From the NCBI RefSeq assembly GCF_012927745.1, contig NZ_JABBKX010000002.1, forward strand, positions 248,001-312,000: DNA of 64,000 nucleotides. Direction: 5' to 3'. Made by a program: the position numbers and the translations under genes. Below the pieces are notes generated by a model that searched no databases, had not been told where the DNA came from, and worked only from the letters and a program-made list of their open reading frames with translations. Below, piece after piece: positions 24,447 through 32,588 of this stretch. The stretch's first letter is position 1. Every line of letters begins with the position of its first letter. This stretch comes from Neoroseomonas marina. GTDB taxonomy: Bacteria; Pseudomonadota; Alphaproteobacteria; Acetobacterales; Acetobacteraceae.

Positions 24447-25095
24447 ACACAAACGCTTCTTCAGCATCGACGACGTCGGCGCTCATTTCGGTCTGTCGCT
24501 CGTCGACATGGGGGTCATGGCGGCCGAGGGGCAACTGCGGCTCAGTGTCCCGGTTGCTGGCCTGCGCGTGGAAATCGGCGACTGGGAGGAAGACGGCGAT
24601 GGGCGGGGGTTCAGGATCCCGGCTGGCTTTCGCATGCTGAATGGCCTGGTCGATCTCTACCCCGTCGACGGCTGGACCATCTTGCGCAACGGCACCGGTG
24701 TCGTGCACGCACTGCCGACAGAAGGTGCTGGGTATATGAGCATCGAAAGCGGCAATCCGGATCAGGCGGGCCTGCTGGTGACGCGCGATGAGCTCGGGGT
24801 GCGCCGTGAAGAATGGCGTCGTCTCGAATCGCAGGACGGTGATCACGAGGCGGATGCGCCTGTCCGTTCTCGCCGTGGGGTGCAGCCGACCCATGATTGG
24901 GATGCCGCAAGGCTGGAGGCGTGCCGGCTGTTCTATTTCGAAGGGGTGCCGGAATCCCAGGCAGTCCTGATCCGCCACATGCAGGCTTGGTTCGCGTCCA
25001 AGGGGCTCAAGGTGCCCGATGACAGCACCTTGAAGCGCCGCCTTCGCGATGTGTGGGCGATGTTCGGACCGGAAGCGAAGAAGCGCGCCGCCTGA
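24447..25095 (+). pseudogene. 5'-truncated hypothetical protein (HTH-like N-terminal segment)
   Basis: From the junction at about 24446 an open frame reads HKRFFSIDDVGAHFGLSLVD, then AAEGQLRLSVPVAG, and continues to 'LRDVWAMFGPEAKKRAA' before the stop at 25095. The opening looks like the excisionase/MerR-type first helices of a DNA-binding protein with its first codons lost. An ATG at 24508 could restart translation, but no ribosome-binding site precedes it. The truncation coincides with the truncated prohead protease on the other strand. No family is recognised for the rest. Confidence 0.6.
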
Positions 25096-25173
25096 TCATC
25101 ACGTGCTGCGCAATGCCGTGAGAACGTCGCCGCGCAGATCCGTAGATAAGGGGCAGGACGACAATGGATCGCG

Positions 25174-25383
25174 ATGCCCCCGCCTCCTGCCAACCTTCAT
25201 CTCCCGCCCCACCTCCGCGAGGTCTGCGACGTTCTCGCTCGCGGGATCCTGCGGCTGCGCAGCCGCGCTGCCGAGGATCTCGCGCGCGACGCGGAACAGG
25301 CCGGGGGGCGGGGAGAGGTTCGCCTACACTCGACCGCCTGGCAGCGCCGTCATGCGAACCCCAGGAGAAAGGGAGTCGCATGA
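25174..25383 (+). CDS. Small conserved-type protein preceding the recombinase operon
   Basis: The product is 69 residues, starting MPPPPANLHLPPHLREVCDV and continuing 'LARGILRLRSRAAEDLARDA'. The helical, Arg-rich middle resembles short proteins found upstream of DUF2924-recombinase pairs. The stop overlaps the next start (ATGA), which supports it as a real gene. No domain is recognised. It could be a DNA-binding accessory factor. The start at 25174 has a purine-rich upstream sequence; a second ATG is not available nearby. Confidence 0.6.
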   Translation: MPPPPANLHLPPHLREVCDVLARGILRLRSRAAEDLARDAEQAGGRGEVRLHSTAWQRRHANPRRKGVA

Positions 25384-25898
25384 CCCGACGATCGACCACG
25401 AAGGCGAAGCAGCAGGATGCCGCGCCGCCGGCGCCCACCATCCCGACGATCCCGCCGGCGCAGGTGCTGCCGCGCCTTGCCGCGCTACAGGCAGCGCCAA
25501 TCGCGCAACTGAAGCAGCAGTGGCGGGAGTTGTTCGGGAAGGAACCGCCCCCGTTCAGCCGCAGCTACATCACCAGCCGGCTCGCCTATCGCACCCAGGA
25601 ACTCGCCTATGGCGGGTTGAAGCCCGAGACGCGGGCGCGGCTTGAGGCGCTGGGAGAGCAACTGGACGGCGGGAACATCGTGCTCCGGCGGATCCGCGCC
25701 GACAGCCGGCCGCTGCCAGGCACGCGGCTGCTCCGCGAGCACGACGGCGTGCAGCACGTCGTCACCGTCCGCGCCGACGACTTCGAATATGAGGGGCGGC
25801 CGTATCGGTCGCTGTCGGCCATCGCGCGCCACATCACTGGCACGCGCTGGAACGGCTGGGCGTTCTTTGGGCTGCGCCAGCCGGGCGGTGGGGCATGA
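25380..25898 (+). CDS. DUF2924 family protein
   Basis: The product is 172 residues from the ATG at 25380, with AGGAGAAAGGGAG directly upstream. The 'LKQQWRELFGKEPPPFSRSY' and 'RLAYRTQELAYGGLK' blocks and the closing 'GTRWNGWAFFGL' are DUF2924 signatures. This family nearly always lies immediately upstream of a large serine recombinase in alphaproteobacterial prophages and islands. The stop overlaps the recombinase start (ATGA). It may help the recombinase bind DNA or set the direction of the reaction, but its function is unproven. Confidence 0.85.
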   Translation: MTRRSTTKAKQQDAAPPAPTIPTIPPAQVLPRLAALQAAPIAQLKQQWRELFGKEPPPFSRSYITSRLAYRTQELAYGGLKPETRARLEALGEQLDGGNIVLRRIRADSRPLPGTRLLREHDGVQHVVTVRADDFEYEGRPYRSLSAIARHITGTRWNGWAFFGLRQPGGGA

Positions 25899-27247
25899 GG
25901 CGGAAGGCGCCCGCCGGCGCGGTGATGCCGGCGACCACGAAGAAGCTGCGCTGCGCGGTCTACACCCGCAAGAGCACGGACGAGGGGCTCGACAAGGAGT
26001 TCAACACGCTCGACGCGCAGCGCGAGGCCTGCGAGGCGTATGTCGCCAGCCAGCGCGCCGAGGGCTGGATCCTGGTCAGGGACCGCTATGACGATGGCGG
26101 GTTCTCCGGCGGCACGCTGGAGCGCCCGGCCCTGAAGCGGCTGCTGGCTGACACTGAGCAGGACCTCGTCGACGTCATCGTGGTCTACAAGATCGACCGA
26201 CTGTCCCGCTCCCTGATGGATTTCGCCAAGCTGGTGGAGACCATGGAAGCGCACGGCGTGACCTTCGTTTCCGTCACGCAGTCGTTTAACACCACCACCA
26301 GCATGGGCCGGCTGACGCTGAACATCTTGCTCAGCTTTGCCCAGTTCGAGCGCGAGGTGATCGGGGAGCGCATCCGGGACAAGGTCGCCGCGTCGAAAGC
26401 GCGCGGCATGTGGATGGGCGGCAAGGTGCCGCTCGGCTACGACGTGCAGAATCGGAAGCTGATCATCAACGAAGCGGAGGCCACGCGCGTGCGGCGGATC
26501 TTCGAGCTGTTCATCGAAACCGGCTCGGGTGTGGAGACGGTGCGCCGCCTGCAGGCCGAGAGCAGCGCCAGCAAGTCGGGCCGCCTGCTCAACAAGGGCG
26601 ACGTCTACAAGGCGTTGAACCTGCGGACCTACATCGGCGAGGTGACCCACAAGAGGAACATCTACCGCGGCGAACATGAGGCGATCGTATCGCGCGACCT
26701 GTGGGACCGGGCGCATGCCATCCTGCAGGTCAGCCCACGCACCCGGGCGGCACAGAACCGGCAGCACGCGCCGGCGTTGCTGAAGGGGCTGATCTTTGGG
26801 CTGGACGGAAGGGCGCTATCGCCGACCCATGCTGTGAAGAATGGTAGGCTCTATCGCTATTACGTGGCGCAGCGGGTGCTGAAGAGCGACGCCCACAGCG
26901 ACGACAGCATCGTGCGGCGCGTCTCGGCGGCGCAGATCGAGGGCGCGGTGATCAGCCAGGTCCGCGCCCTGCTTCGACAGCCGGAGATTGTGGTCGGCAC
27001 CTGGCTAGCCGCTCGACGCGAGGCTCCGGACCTGACCGAGCGCGAGGTTCGGGACGCGCTGCATCGGCTCGACCCGCTGTGGGAGGAGCTATTTCCGGCG
27101 GAGCAGGCGAGGATCGTCAGGGCGCTGGTAGAGCGGGTGGTGGTCGGGCCTGCCGGCGCCGACATCCGGCTCCGGGTCGAGGGACTAGCCGGCCTGGTTC
27201 GCGACCTCACGGCGATCGCGCCCGAAGCGCTGAGGGCCGCCGCATGA
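25895..27247 (+). CDS. Large serine recombinase (site-specific integrase/resolvase family)
   Basis: The product is 450 residues. The N-terminal resolvase domain has the catalytic serine in Y23-T-R-K-S27-T. 'DRYDDGGFSGGTLERPALKR' and 'YKIDRLSRSLMDFAKLVETM' follow. A recombinase domain is seen at about 170-290 (GKVPLGYDVQNRKLIINEAE, ALNLRTYIGEVTHK). A degenerate zinc-ribbon-like segment and a C-terminal coil complete it. The protein is somewhat short for phage integrases but complete. It integrates or inverts DNA at specific sites. It is linked by ATGA overlaps to DUF2924 upstream and the HTH-like gene downstream. Confidence 0.93.
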   Translation: MRRKAPAGAVMPATTKKLRCAVYTRKSTDEGLDKEFNTLDAQREACEAYVASQRAEGWILVRDRYDDGGFSGGTLERPALKRLLADTEQDLVDVIVVYKIDRLSRSLMDFAKLVETMEAHGVTFVSVTQSFNTTTSMGRLTLNILLSFAQFEREVIGERIRDKVAASKARGMWMGGKVPLGYDVQNRKLIINEAEATRVRRIFELFIETGSGVETVRRLQAESSASKSGRLLNKGDVYKALNLRTYIGEVTHKRNIYRGEHEAIVSRDLWDRAHAILQVSPRTRAAQNRQHAPALLKGLIFGLDGRALSPTHAVKNGRLYRYYVAQRVLKSDAHSDDSIVRRVSAAQIEGAVISQVRALLRQPEIVVGTWLAARREAPDLTEREVRDALHRLDPLWEELFPAEQARIVRALVERVVVGPAGADIRLRVEGLAGLVRDLTAIAPEALRAAA

Positions 27248-27663
27248 CTGCCGCCACCAGCATAACGGTCCGGGTGCCGCTGAAGATCCGGAGGCGGCCG
27301 GGGCGGAAGACGGTGGTGACGCCGCTTCAGGATTGCGTCGACGCGGCCATCCCAACGCGTGCTGATCCGGCGCTGGTGAAGGCGCTCGCGCGGGCGTTCC
27401 GGTACCAGCGACTGCTGGACGAGGACCGCTATGCCTCGATCACTGATATGGCGGCCGGCGAGAAGATCGACCGAGGATATCTCGGCCGGCTCCTCAGACT
27501 ATCTGTCTTGGCTCCGGACATCATCGAAGCATTGCTCAATAGGTCGCTGTCGAAGGATGCATGCTTGGCCTGGCTTATGGAGCCGCAGTCCACGAATTGG
27601 GAAGAACAGCGCAATGCACTGCTCACCCCACTCCTTCCTGGCAGCCGCGCGCTGGAACTGTAG
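27244..27663 (+). CDS. Recombinase-associated HTH-like protein
   Basis: The product is 139 residues from the ATG at 27244, which overlaps the recombinase stop. The central segment 'YASITDMAAGEKIDRGYLGR' and 'LLRLSVLAPDIIEALLN' has the shape of a KorB/ParB-type helix-turn-helix. Short proteins of this type commonly follow DUF2924-recombinase pairs. A directionality factor or regulator is possible. The last 30 residues look less conserved. Confidence 0.7.
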   Translation: MTAATSITVRVPLKIRRRPGRKTVVTPLQDCVDAAIPTRADPALVKALARAFRYQRLLDEDRYASITDMAAGEKIDRGYLGRLLRLSVLAPDIIEALLNRSLSKDACLAWLMEPQSTNWEEQRNALLTPLLPGSRALEL

Positions 27664-27695
27664 CGCGGACTCTTCTCGACGACTGCAGTGCGCGA

Positions 27696-28571
27696 TCAGT
27701 GCCGCAGGTGGACGCGCGTATGCTCGCCTTGGTCAGCGTGCGCCCTCACATCGTCCTCGATGCGGGACACCAGGTCGTCAATCTCGGCTTCCTCGACCAC
27801 CTCCGGCGCCAGCGGTGCCTTCCGGATCATCGCCACCGCCTTGTCATAGGCGGAGGCGAGCGTCGGGTCTTGCGGCGCGCCGACGATGAGGTGGAGCTTA
27901 AGTTCCTCCGTCACGCCGTCCTTCACCGTCGTCAGATGACCGACCCAGCGCCGCGCCTTCTCGATGATGCCGTCCTGGCTGGCGAGATCGAGAGACACGC
28001 CCTCGTAGGCGTGCCAGTGTCCGTTCTTCCAGGCGTGCTGGAAGGTTATGGCGTCGACCTCGCCTGCAAAGGTCTTTTCCTCGAATGGCACCGAGACGCC
28101 GCGCGCGACCAGCTTCTCGCGCACTGGACGCCAGACCTCCTCATCATCGCGACGCCGCGTCACGCGCTCGTCGTGGCGCCGCACGAAGCGGTCATACAGG
28201 CGGTCGAGCGTCGCAGCTCCGTCGTCCGTGAGGCCAGAACCGACGGGCGACCACTGCAGCGCGCTGTCATCCTCGGGCATGCCGCGCCGCGCGAACGCCG
28301 CCGCGTCGCCAGCGGCTGCAAGGAGGCCGCCCTTCTGCATCTCACGGGCCACACGTTCTATGCCGCGCTCGACATCTCGCAGCGCCTGGTTGAAGGCTTC
28401 GCCGTCGAGATCGGGAAACGCCCGCTTCACCCGGCCAAAGGTCGAGCGGACGCGAACCAGCAGTTTCTGCTCGGCCGCGACGTGAAGGACCACGCCGACG
28501 TTCAGCGCCTCGCCAGCGCGCGGATCATGCACGTAGCGCAGAATGGTGTAGGTGTAGGGCCGCTGCGTCAT
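27696..28571 (-). CDS. DUF3037 family protein
   Basis: The product is 291 residues with the DUF3037 signature at the start (TYTILRYVHDPRAGEALNVG, then VVLHV) and mid-protein 'AWKNGHWHAYEGVSLDL'. Its start overlaps the stop of the HipA-like gene (ATGA), so the two are co-translated. DUF3037 proteins are repeatedly paired with HipA-like kinases. The biochemical role is unknown. It may be a target, regulator or antitoxin-like partner. Confidence 0.85.
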   Translation of the reverse strand: MTQRPYTYTILRYVHDPRAGEALNVGVVLHVAAEQKLLVRVRSTFGRVKRAFPDLDGEAFNQALRDVERGIERVAREMQKGGLLAAAGDAAAFARRGMPEDDSALQWSPVGSGLTDDGAATLDRLYDRFVRRHDERVTRRRDDEEVWRPVREKLVARGVSVPFEEKTFAGEVDAITFQHAWKNGHWHAYEGVSLDLASQDGIIEKARRWVGHLTTVKDGVTEELKLHLIVGAPQDPTLASAYDKAVAMIRKAPLAPEVVEEAEIDDLVSRIEDDVRAHADQGEHTRVHLRH

Positions 28572-29359
28572 GCCAGAACCCTCCCGATTTCAGCCAGGCA
28601 TTCCTCCATCCGGTCGCGGACGTCCTTGATCATCCGAACCGCGGCGGCGGCGTCCGCCGCCGCGCTGGCCCATTCGACCGGCAAGGCGGCGACATAGCCG
28701 TCCACCATGCCATCCGACAAGGCCGCCCAGGCGGTCCGGATCGGCGCGAAATCCAGCACCTGCCCGCGCAGCTTGTCACGGAATATGTGGCGACCGGGTG
28801 TCATCAGGTCCTGCAAGGCGCCGGGGCGCCAAGGCGTGAGCCGAGGAATCACCATATGGTGTGTGAACGCCATCTCGTGATCGAAGATCTTGATCTGCTC
28901 GCCCTTCACCAGGCAGTTCGGGTTCTCGACGCGGCGGTCAGGGTTGGCGGTCAGCGCATCGAAGACAAAGACAGCGAGCGCGACCGGCACCATGGCTGCG
29001 CTCAGCCGCGTCTCTGGCTTCCAGGTGGAAAACTGGCTGCCGACATGGCGCGATCCGAACGCGACCGACAGGCCGGCACGCAAGGCCCGCTGCACCTCGG
29101 CATCAGTCACACTGCCGACCCAGGCGGGTGACAATTCCACCAGGAGCGGTTCGGCCACTGGCAGACCAAGGTCACCGGCGAGGCAGGCGGCGATCACCTC
29201 GCGCGCGAGGTTGACCTCCTTCTGCTCGCAGCCAGCCGACAGCTTCGCGACCACCTCAACCTCCTCGCCGGTTGCGTCGATGCAGGTGAGAAAGAGGGGA
29301 CGCGTCTTGCCGCTGCGCGCGGGACGGTCGAACTGCGCGGCGACGACGCGCCTCAGCAT
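28568..29359 (-). CDS. HipA-like kinase (HipA_2 family)
   Basis: The product is 263 residues. Kinase motifs are visible: a Lys in 'VEVVAKLSAG', the catalytic loop N139-P-D141-R in 'TANPDRRVENPNCL' with N146, and the metal-binding D160-H in KIFDHEMAF. It is shorter than classical HipA and lacks the HipB-interacting N-terminal extension and a HipB gene. Family members phosphorylate proteins such as glutamyl-tRNA synthetase in toxin systems; the substrate here is not known. It sits upstream of, and overlaps, DUF3037 in a defence gene neighbourhood. Confidence 0.85.
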   Translation of the reverse strand: MLRRVVAAQFDRPARSGKTRPLFLTCIDATGEEVEVVAKLSAGCEQKEVNLAREVIAACLAGDLGLPVAEPLLVELSPAWVGSVTDAEVQRALRAGLSVAFGSRHVGSQFSTWKPETRLSAAMVPVALAVFVFDALTANPDRRVENPNCLVKGEQIKIFDHEMAFTHHMVIPRLTPWRPGALQDLMTPGRHIFRDKLRGQVLDFAPIRTAWAALSDGMVDGYVAALPVEWASAAADAAAAVRMIKDVRDRMEECLAEIGRVLA

Positions 29360-29395
29360 CCCTTCGCACCTCCCACCTTGCCAGGTCGAACGTCA

Positions 29396-30412
29396 TCACG
29401 CATGGCCGCCGCCACCTGACCCACTGAGCCGCGCGACAAGCGCATCGACCATCGCCTGGCTGTAGTAGGTCTTCTTGAGGGTCGACTTCGGATTGCTCAG
29501 GTCGAGGCGACGATCCTTCGCGAATCGCTCCTCGGCACGCAGCGTCCGCACATGCGCGTGGAATGCGTTGTTGATGATCACGCCCGGCATGCGCTTCTTC
29601 ACCAGGGCGACCAACTGCTTGTGGTCATGCGGCCAGCGCTTGAGGAACTCGGCGTCTGTCAGCTCGACCAGCACCGCTCCCGGTCCCTTGCCAAGCTTGA
29701 TCGCCACCGCGTCCGGCGTGCCAGCGCCAACGATCTTCGTCTCGACCCGTAGCGACACGGCAAAACGCCCATCGCTCGATATCGGCGCTTCGGCGATCGC
29801 CCGCTCCATGTGCGCGAGGAGGTTCTGCGCTTGCTGACTACGCTTGGCGGCGGGGACGACCTGCGCGGCGATAGCGCCGTCGAAGGACAACGGCAGGATC
29901 GCGAAACGCAGGGCGGAGATGTCATGCTCGAACCAGTCGGCGAGCGCGGTGGCGTAGTTGCGCAGCGCGGCGACGCCGACTTCATGGACGCGAATGGCGA
30001 GGTCGCGATCCTCGTTCACGAAGTGCACCGCGTTGTTGCGGACCTCGACCAGCAGTTCGAGGTTCTCCTTGCACGCCGTGTCGAGAGATTTCGCGGGCAG
30101 TCCGCATGCGCGCTCAATGGCGGCGGAGATGCTGATGGTGATGGGGTTGCCGGCCTTGTTCCGTCGGATAGCCCTGCGCTTGCTCGGCTTACCGTCCTTC
30201 CGCTTCACCGCCTCCGTCTCGTAGATCGCCTTCAGCTGATTGCCGTTCTCCTGGATCAGGCGCGCCTTCAGCAGAAGCTCCCAGGCTGCTACGACCAGGA
30301 TAGCGAACGTCTCCTCGCGGTGCGGAACGACGGGCTTGTTGTAGATCTCAATCGCGGCGCAGCAGGCGGCGATGCTCTTGTCGACGAGGGCCTTCCAGCG
30401 GGGTGGGCGCAT
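29396..30412 (-). CDS. DUF3644 domain protein
   Basis: The product is 338 residues. The N-terminal half contains the DUF3644 signature 'AILVVAAWELLLKARLIQEN' and a conserved 'KENLELLVEVRNNAVHF' helix resembling HEPN-type folds (R-N-N-A-V-H). HEPN-like proteins are often RNases. The C-terminal part (WPHDHKQLVALVKKRMPGVI) is less conserved. The gene lies between the HipA-like kinase and hsdS. The R-x-x-x-x-H-like motif makes a nuclease role plausible but unproven. Confidence 0.75.
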   Translation of the reverse strand: MRPPRWKALVDKSIAACCAAIEIYNKPVVPHREETFAILVVAAWELLLKARLIQENGNQLKAIYETEAVKRKDGKPSKRRAIRRNKAGNPITISISAAIERACGLPAKSLDTACKENLELLVEVRNNAVHFVNEDRDLAIRVHEVGVAALRNYATALADWFEHDISALRFAILPLSFDGAIAAQVVPAAKRSQQAQNLLAHMERAIAEAPISSDGRFAVSLRVETKIVGAGTPDAVAIKLGKGPGAVLVELTDAEFLKRWPHDHKQLVALVKKRMPGVIINNAFHAHVRTLRAEERFAKDRRLDLSNPKSTLKKTYYSQAMVDALVARLSGSGGGGHA

Positions 30413-30426
30413 CTGACGGGTGTCCC

Positions 30427-31005
30427 CTATGTCACCACGTCGCGGAAAATCTCCTCCACAAGCGCCGGCACTAACGCGTCGAGCTCCGTCTGTAGTGTGC
30501 GAATGCGTGCGATACGTGCCGCGACGCCGTCCAGCTTCTTGAGTAGTTGGCGCTGTACGCTGATGTCTGGCAGCCGGATACGATGCTCGAGAATGCGCTC
30601 AGGATGGACACGCTTTCGACGGTCGCCCATTCCCTTTCCGCCCTCAGCCAAACGCGCCCAAACGGCGGGCCGGGAGAAATACCAGCCAATGAAGCCGGGC
30701 AGGAGCCGCTCCGGCTTGCATTCGAAGGTTGGGAACTCATTCGATACGAAAGCGCCATCAAACTCTTTCGGTACAACGGCGTAGGCACCTTCGAACGCGA
30801 AGAGACGACTGTAAATGAAGTGGTCTGCGCGAACGCGGAACAACGTCGTTGCACTCGTGCTGCTACCGTTGATCGGTGGCTTTTCGAAGACTCCACGGCC
30901 GAAGCTGTAGATTCCGATGTTTGGGTAGCTGCTCTCCGGTTGGACCCGATGTGGCTCTCCTGCGGGCGTTAGCACATCGCCTAACGGCACGATCTGCGAA
31001 TGCAT
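30427..31005 (-). CDS. Type I restriction-modification specificity subunit (half-size HsdS)
   Basis: The product is 192 residues. It has one target-recognition domain of the Methylase_S type (PNIGIYSFGRGVFEKPPING, then FIYSRLFAFEGAYAVVP) followed by one conserved coiled-coil (DISVQRQLLKKLDGVAARIA). Full HsdS subunits are about 400 residues with two such units. A half-size subunit may dimerise to read a palindromic site, or may be truncated. It lies two bases downstream of hsdM on the same strand. The frame has no internal break. Confidence 0.82.
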   Translation of the reverse strand: MHSQIVPLGDVLTPAGEPHRVQPESSYPNIGIYSFGRGVFEKPPINGSSTSATTLFRVRADHFIYSRLFAFEGAYAVVPKEFDGAFVSNEFPTFECKPERLLPGFIGWYFSRPAVWARLAEGGKGMGDRRKRVHPERILEHRIRLPDISVQRQLLKKLDGVAARIARIRTLQTELDALVPALVEEIFRDVVT

Positions 31006-31007
31006 GT

Positions 31008-32588
31008 CTACACCACCCGCTCAGCGACTAAAGCCTTGATCTCGTCGAGCAGCGCCAGGACCCGCCGCTCCTTCTCGATCACGCTTGCGATGATCTCGGC
31101 CGGCGCGCGGTGGTCCACCGCCTCCTTCGCCGCCGGGTTCTTCAGATCGAGGTTCACCGCGACAACGCGGCCCGCCTCGTCGCGCCGAATCAGGTCCGGC
31201 CCGTTCACCTTCCAGGTCCGCGAGCCTTCCTCGCGCTGGCCCCACCAGGCCATGCAATCCGCGAACTCCTCGAACTGGATCGGCCGCGTCTTGGAGTATT
31301 TCCGCCGCCCCTCCGGCATTGGTTGCTCGTAGAACCACACGTCCCGCGTCGGCCCCGCAGTGTCGAAGAAGATCACGTTGGTTGGGATGTCGGTGTACGG
31401 TGCGAACACGCCCTCCGGCAGGCGCAGCACGGTGTGCAGGTTGAACTGCTCTAGCATGTCCGCCTTGATGCGCGCGCAGACGCCATCGCCGAACAGCGTG
31501 CCGTTTGGGAGAACCACCGCGGCGCGCGCTGGTCGCCCCGCCGACGTCTGCGCCCGCTTCAGCCGGCGCATGATGAGCTGAAGGAACAGCAGCGCCGTCT
31601 CGGCTGACTGTCGGTCCTCCGGGAAGTTGCCTTGGATGCCTCGCTCTTCTTCACCCGCAAACGGCGGGTTGGTGAGGATTACGTCCACCCGGTCACGCTC
31701 GCCGATCTCGGTGAGGCGATGGCGCAGCGCGTTGCCGGGGTCGATGCGCGGCGCATCCAGCCCGTGCAGCAGCAGGTTCATCTGACAGAGCAGATAGGGC
31801 AGTGATTTCGGCTCGCAGCCCGTGAGCGAGGCGGATTGCAGCACGCGCCGGTCGGCCACCGTCTGCACCTGGCCGGCGAGATGCGCGAAGGCCTCGACCA
31901 GGAACCCGCCGGTGCCGGCGGCGGGGTCCAGCACCGTTTCGCCCAGGCGCGGGTCGGTCACCTGGACCATCAAGCGCACCACGGCGCGCGGCGTGTAGAA
32001 CTCGCCCGAATCGCCAGCCGCGTCGCGCATCTCGCGCAGCATGGATTCGTAAAGCGCGCCGAGGGTGTGCAGCTCCTCCGACGAGGTGAAGTGGATGCCG
32101 TTCACCTTGTCGATCACGTCGCGCAGCAGGTAGCCGCTGCGCATGCGGTTATCGACGCCGCGGAAGACGGTGGCGATCACGTCCCGCCGGTCATCGCCAT
32201 TCACGCTCGTCAGCCCGCGCAGATAGGCGAAGAGGCCAGGGCCGCGCGTGCCGTCCGGCCGCACGCCCTCATCGTTGTTGATGAAGGCCAGCAGCTCATC
32301 GCCGGTTATCCCCTGCGGGTTCGCTGCCCAATCACGCCAGCGATAGGGCGGCTCGATCGCCGGCCGGAAGCGCGTGCCGGCCAACGCCGCTTCCTGCTCC
32401 CGCTGCTGCTCGAGGTCATCGAGGAACTTCAGGAACATGATCCAGGTGAGGAGCGGCAGCCGGTCGAGGTCGCCGTTCAGCCCCTTGTCCTTGCGCATGA
32501 TCTTGCGGGCGGACGTCAGCAAGGAGCCGAGCGTCTGCGCGGTGGTCAGTGCCGGCTTTGTGGGGGCGGCGCGGGGCTTACGCGGCAT
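31008..32588 (-). CDS. hsdM: Type I restriction-modification methyltransferase subunit HsdM
   Basis: The product is 526 residues from the ATG at 32588; a longer frame to 32672 would overlap hsdR further. Motifs are the SAM-binding 'DPAAGTGGFLVEAFAHLAGQ' and the catalytic N-P-P-F in 'VILTNPPFAGEEERG'. The N-terminal HsdM domain is also visible (LTWIMFLKFLDDLEQQR). The enzyme methylates adenine in the site read by HsdS. Its start overlaps the hsdR stop by 11 bases. The gene order hsdR-hsdM-hsdS is intact. Confidence 0.93.
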   Translation of the reverse strand: MPRKPRAAPTKPALTTAQTLGSLLTSARKIMRKDKGLNGDLDRLPLLTWIMFLKFLDDLEQQREQEAALAGTRFRPAIEPPYRWRDWAANPQGITGDELLAFINNDEGVRPDGTRGPGLFAYLRGLTSVNGDDRRDVIATVFRGVDNRMRSGYLLRDVIDKVNGIHFTSSEELHTLGALYESMLREMRDAAGDSGEFYTPRAVVRLMVQVTDPRLGETVLDPAAGTGGFLVEAFAHLAGQVQTVADRRVLQSASLTGCEPKSLPYLLCQMNLLLHGLDAPRIDPGNALRHRLTEIGERDRVDVILTNPPFAGEEERGIQGNFPEDRQSAETALLFLQLIMRRLKRAQTSAGRPARAAVVLPNGTLFGDGVCARIKADMLEQFNLHTVLRLPEGVFAPYTDIPTNVIFFDTAGPTRDVWFYEQPMPEGRRKYSKTRPIQFEEFADCMAWWGQREEGSRTWKVNGPDLIRRDEAGRVVAVNLDLKNPAAKEAVDHRAPAEIIASVIEKERRVLALLDEIKALVAERVV

